Translations under genes and position numbers: made by a program | NCBI GenBank assembly: GCA_030603445.1 | Contig: JAUVXU010000003.1 | Coordinates: 62,001 to 126,000 of the forward strand | Length of the DNA: 64,000 nt | Source: Methanomicrobia archaeon | GTDB taxonomy: Archaea > Methanobacteriota_B > Thermococci > Methanofastidiosales > NM3 | Direction of reading: 5' to 3' | Shown: positions 62,501 to 64,000 of the stretch, in pieces | Numbering within the stretch: position 1 is the stretch's first letter | How the letters are laid out: every line of letters starts with the position of its first letter | The notes under the pieces: generated by a model | Seen by the model: the letters and a program-made list of their open reading frames with translations, nothing else | Database searches by the model: none | Told to the model about the DNA's origin: nothing

Positions 62501-63140
62501 CGAGGCGTTTCAATTGTGAGCTTACCTCATTGATGACAAGGTCCATACGAGCGATGTTTTCCTCGGCCTTTGTAAGCTCACGAAGCCCTTTATCCTTTTT
62601 ATCATCATACTCTTGTATCCCAGATATCTCCTCAATTATTGAACGACGTTCAAATGAAGACATCTTTATAAAACGTGTGATATCTCCTTGAGCTATCATA
62701 TTATATCCATCAGGAGTTAATCCAACTATATTAAGAAGATCTACCACATATGTCCGAGTTTCTCTCTTATTGTTTACACGGTATACGCTTTTTCCTGACT
62801 TGTCGACACGGCGGGATATCACGACCTCTTCTTTGTCTATTGGAAATTCTTTTTCTTTGTTGCAAAAGAATATATTTACATCAGAATATTCTGCAGGGCG
62901 CTGTTTATCGGTGCCTGCAAACACCAAATCCGCTGTGGAACCTGCGCGCATAGATTTGGCAGACATACGCCCAAGTACAAATGATATAGCATCAAATATA
63001 TTAGATTTTCCAGATCCATTCGGGCCCACAACGCATGTGAAACCTTTGTGTAGTGGCACCGATACTCGTATATTACCATACGATTTGAAACCTTTCATAG
63101 TGACTTTTTTTATATATACTATGATACCACCCACAAACAC
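59541..63140 (-). CDS. smc: Chromosome segregation protein SMC
   Basis: 1199 residues. The N-terminal Walker A is VVGPNGSGKSNIFDAIS (about residue 35). Two long coiled coils flank a hinge (about 515-650, with SVALEVAAGSRMKNIVVED). The C-terminal head has the signature SMSGGEKALTAIA and Walker B YILDEIDAHLDD. SMC folds chromosomes as a dimer. The start is uncertain: GTG at 63140 or 63134, since the family usually begins near VYIKKVTMKGFKSYG. No scpA gene follows; PCNA is next. A zinc-ribbon gene lies 13 nt upstream on the same strand. Confidence 0.96.
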   Translation of the reverse strand: MFVGGIIVYIKKVTMKGFKSYGNIRVSVPLHKGFTCVVGPNGSGKSNIFDAISFVLGRMSAKSMRAGSTADLVFAGTDKQRPAEYSDVNIFFCNKEKEFPIDKEEVVISRRVDKSGKSVYRVNNKRETRTYVVDLLNIVGLTPDGYNMIAQGDITRFIKMSSFERRSIIEEISGIQEYDDKKDKGLRELTKAEENIARMDLVINEVSSQLKRLENEKNDALRYKYLKEEIDKNKGDLLYGELEEQTKEYEATTSSIEAKSKEITTLHDESEMLFQEIECSEELFSQKESEIETKSEQEYLKISRNIADITSSRDTYRARKEMKESSLQNTLQKRNSLKDSCLNNTSAIEEASTLIISLRAELETLDNLIKEKEESYTSIIESLEQTSNKFFEYKGESDTLEERITSLREKEYNLKNALTSFSERSIAIKERLQALNETIGSLDIDLVEEELVLAKSEHNEKEAKRSDLNVQSIREKEQELSNHLDAVERRLITLRSTITEIQSKVGKKKEARDVYGRNVSAIDEIMRLKDNGKFTGIIGKFSDLGTTKKEYSVALEVAAGSRMKNIVVEDSDVARDCIRYLKQNKLGRVTFIPLQDIQPRFNPERFSMNLEKDGAIDFAINLVTFKEEHRKAFEFVFSNTLIIKDIDVSKDMQRQRMVTLDGDIVEASGIITGGYWKPRRYLESFETEEDEEELLRLVHERDEFESKREKIRSELLELREAVEEASKEDAGLAAEIAAAIRKQSDLTRQLSAFRSREETLLEQIQRADADLKGQEKLIEEHKASLESLNIELNEALTQKEVIDGKVEEYRSEGIEKSQELGQLIAQKRKERETLVARIYSLESKVESLTSQNVSLEDEIASLYDTIDSLTKEISGFEKSLIEIEGELDLKREEEESILTAMKEIRGQRDSLRSKIFAMRNKREKTQQRSSHLEADIKGLEVQKASLEDSIDQLKLEVNEYSRSDKIVEDLKELRFRISRMEKEKEQLEPINMRAIEEYDEVETRYLLLSSKRDKLLEEKASILNFIGEIEKKKKNIFMQAFLLVKENFADIFGKVSPNGEGNLVLEDEEDPFSGGLFIEARPEGKELNRTESMSGGEKALTAIAFVFAIQRYKPAPFYILDEIDAHLDDDNVKRVSKLVKLSSSISQFIIITHRDVMMTTADRLFGTSISKNKISKIVSVELEKVNSVVDTERYGVAEG

Positions 63141-63153
63141 GCATCTATAATAT

Positions 63154-63549
63154 TTATTTCTTTACCCATATTTCTGTTTTTCCATTTATCTCAACTATGG
63201 CAAACTCTGAACTTTGTTTATTTAGCCTTTCTACCTCTTCATCGAAATCTGAATAGGCCATATTCTTATATTTTGTAGAATTTAATACCCATTTCCCTTT
63301 ATACTTGGATTCGTCTATCCACTTTGCAGAGAAGTCATAAGACCCTGTAAACACCTCATCTACCCAGAAAGGACCTCCTTTGTCTGGATAAAGGGTTACC
63401 CTCGGGGAATGTGTACGCTCTTTGGAGTGATAGCATTCTATGCACACAACATCTTTTTCAAAATCAATGATATATGAAGGCATTTCAACATCGTTAGATT
63501 CAGGTTCAATTTTTTTACCGCAATTTATGCATATGAGATCTTCTGCCAT
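63154..63549 (-). CDS. Zinc-ribbon protein of unknown function
   Basis: 131 residues. Four Cys form a likely zinc site: C-x2-C in ICINCGKK (about residues 7-10) and C-x2-C in VVCIECYHS (about 36-39). The rest is acidic and soluble (GGPFWVDEVFTGSYDFSAKW, VEINGKTEIWVKK), with no known motif. It sits 13 nt upstream of smc on the same strand and is probably co-transcribed with it, but no functional link is known. Confidence 0.7.
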   Translation of the reverse strand: MAEDLICINCGKKIEPESNDVEMPSYIIDFEKDVVCIECYHSKERTHSPRVTLYPDKGGPFWVDEVFTGSYDFSAKWIDESKYKGKWVLNSTKYKNMAYSDFDEEVERLNKQSSEFAIVEINGKTEIWVKK

Positions 63550-63606
63550 ACTTTTTCACCATACTATGCTCTAAAAGACGTATTTATTATTCTTTCTGTT
63601 GGTGAG

Positions 63607-63720
63607 GCTTTGCACATAAAGTACCCCTCTTAACATAAAGTATTAGAAAGTGAACATAAACTTACGTTTGCTTTACCACTGCTCTCCTTCCATGGGCTTT
63701 TGACAGTTTATGTGCAAAGC
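63607..63720. repeat. 114-bp segment bounded by a perfect 14-bp inverted repeat
   Basis: GCTTTGCACATAAA (63607-63620) and TTTATGTGCAAAGC (63707-63720) are exact reverse complements, 86 nt apart. The right arm contains the stop codon of the partial membrane-protein gene. Inside, CATAAAGTA occurs at 63615 and 63634 with a variant at 63655. It may be a small transposon-like remnant, a long-range RNA stem at the gene end, or an operator array for the minus-strand gene at 63549. Confidence 0.5.
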
Positions 63721-64000
63721 TTATCGGTGACTAAAAGAGCCATGAAAAACATTATGAATATAAGAGGAACAGGAGATATATCTATTGAAACTATCAATAT
63801 GGATAACGCCAGAGAGTAAAATGGAACTATATTATTGGATATCTTTGCTCGCTGGTAAAGCGTGTTCATGGTCGCCCCCACAAAAGCCATTATTGGAAGT
63901 TCTAGAATGCCCCCATCCAATATAAGGGGCCCAAGTATTGTTGTAGTGATGTTGCCAGACCCCGCCAGCAGTTCGCCAACAATAGGAGACGAAGCCGCAT
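63708..64000 (-). CDS. Putative oligosaccharide repeat-unit polymerase (C-terminal part, partial)
   Basis: The frame is open from the right window edge; about 97 codons are visible. The segment GSGNITTTILGPLILDGGIL aligns well with GGISMTSTILGPIALDFGLV of the 546-residue protein near the start of the window, and both continue with three hydrophobic helices to the end. This indicates two paralogous polytopic proteins about 60 kb apart. The Wzy-like role is inferred as for that gene. The last codons and stop lie in the 14-bp inverted repeat. Confidence 0.6.
   Translation of the reverse strand, partial: AASSPIVGELLAGSGNITTTILGPLILDGGILELPIMAFVGATMNTLYQRAKISNNIVPFYSLALSILIVSIDISPVPLIFIMFFMALLVTDKLCT

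Noticed and set aside
1-64000. CRISPR arrays or cas genes
   Set aside because: No regularly spaced direct repeats of the right size and no Cas-like protein were seen.

Overview
The window is archaeal and looks euryarchaeal. It carries archaeal-only or archaeal-type information genes: both clamp-loader subunits, PCNA, SMC, a family B DNA polymerase, the transcription terminator FttA, RNA polymerase subunit L, exosome Csl4, an LSm protein, ribosomal proteins S8e and S17e, RtcB, Trm5, Dph2 and archaeal LeuRS. It also has sn-glycerol-1-phosphate dehydrogenase and a geranylgeranyl reductase for ether lipids, and the CTP-type riboflavin kinase RbkR. AcdB, an aldehyde:ferredoxin oxidoreductase and a hydantoinase-type amidohydrolase suggest an anaerobic fermentative heterotroph. 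No methanogenesis gene is visible. An uncultured lineage near Thermococci (for example Theionarchaea or Methanofastidiosa) would fit, but that placement is a guess. Two start signals recur: a TATA box about 24-30 nt before an ATG (leaderless), and a GGTGA-type Shine-Dalgarno before a TTG, GTG or ATG.

Layout. 1-3.6 kb: the end of a DtxR-type regulator, then a three-gene envelope operon ending in a putative oligosaccharide polymerase. 3.6-9 kb: ArfB-like hydrolase, UPF0200 kinase, RtcB, then a BlaI-like regulator directly before the clamp loader. 9-20 kb: geranylgeranyl reductase, Tag glycosylase, LeuRS, a thioredoxin reductase-like/thioredoxin lipoprotein pair, a membrane protein that joins a PHD/RING-like zinc finger to an exported thioredoxin-fold domain, and a small regulator/membrane-protein operon. 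20-34 kb: AIR-synthase-like protein, FttA, a divergent lamin-tail/phospholipase C pair, an RpoL-Csl4-Dph2 cluster, amidohydrolase, AcdB, S8e, Trm5, S17e and CorA. 34-45 kb: AsnRS, EgsA, PolB and a complete preQ0 operon (queD-queE-queC-folE) for archaeosine. 45-47.3 kb: small proteins and a stand-alone receiver domain.

47.42-50.78 kb is a 3.3 kb integrated element bounded by 68-bp direct repeats of the 3' half of tRNA-Ser(UGA). It carries a decayed tyrosine recombinase and two exported proteins, and its recombinase end is visibly GC-rich. Beyond it lie an aldehyde:ferredoxin oxidoreductase broken by one frameshift, a class II aldolase, a winged-helix/DUF4097-like cluster, a NikR-family protein without nickel ligands, LSm, RbkR, PCNA and SMC. 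The window ends in a partial paralogue of the polymerase-like protein near the start.

The strongest discovery leads are the tRNA-Ser element, the zinc-finger/thioredoxin fusion with its neighbouring redox genes, the two winged-helix plus beta-structure modules, and the paired polymerase-like loci at both ends.
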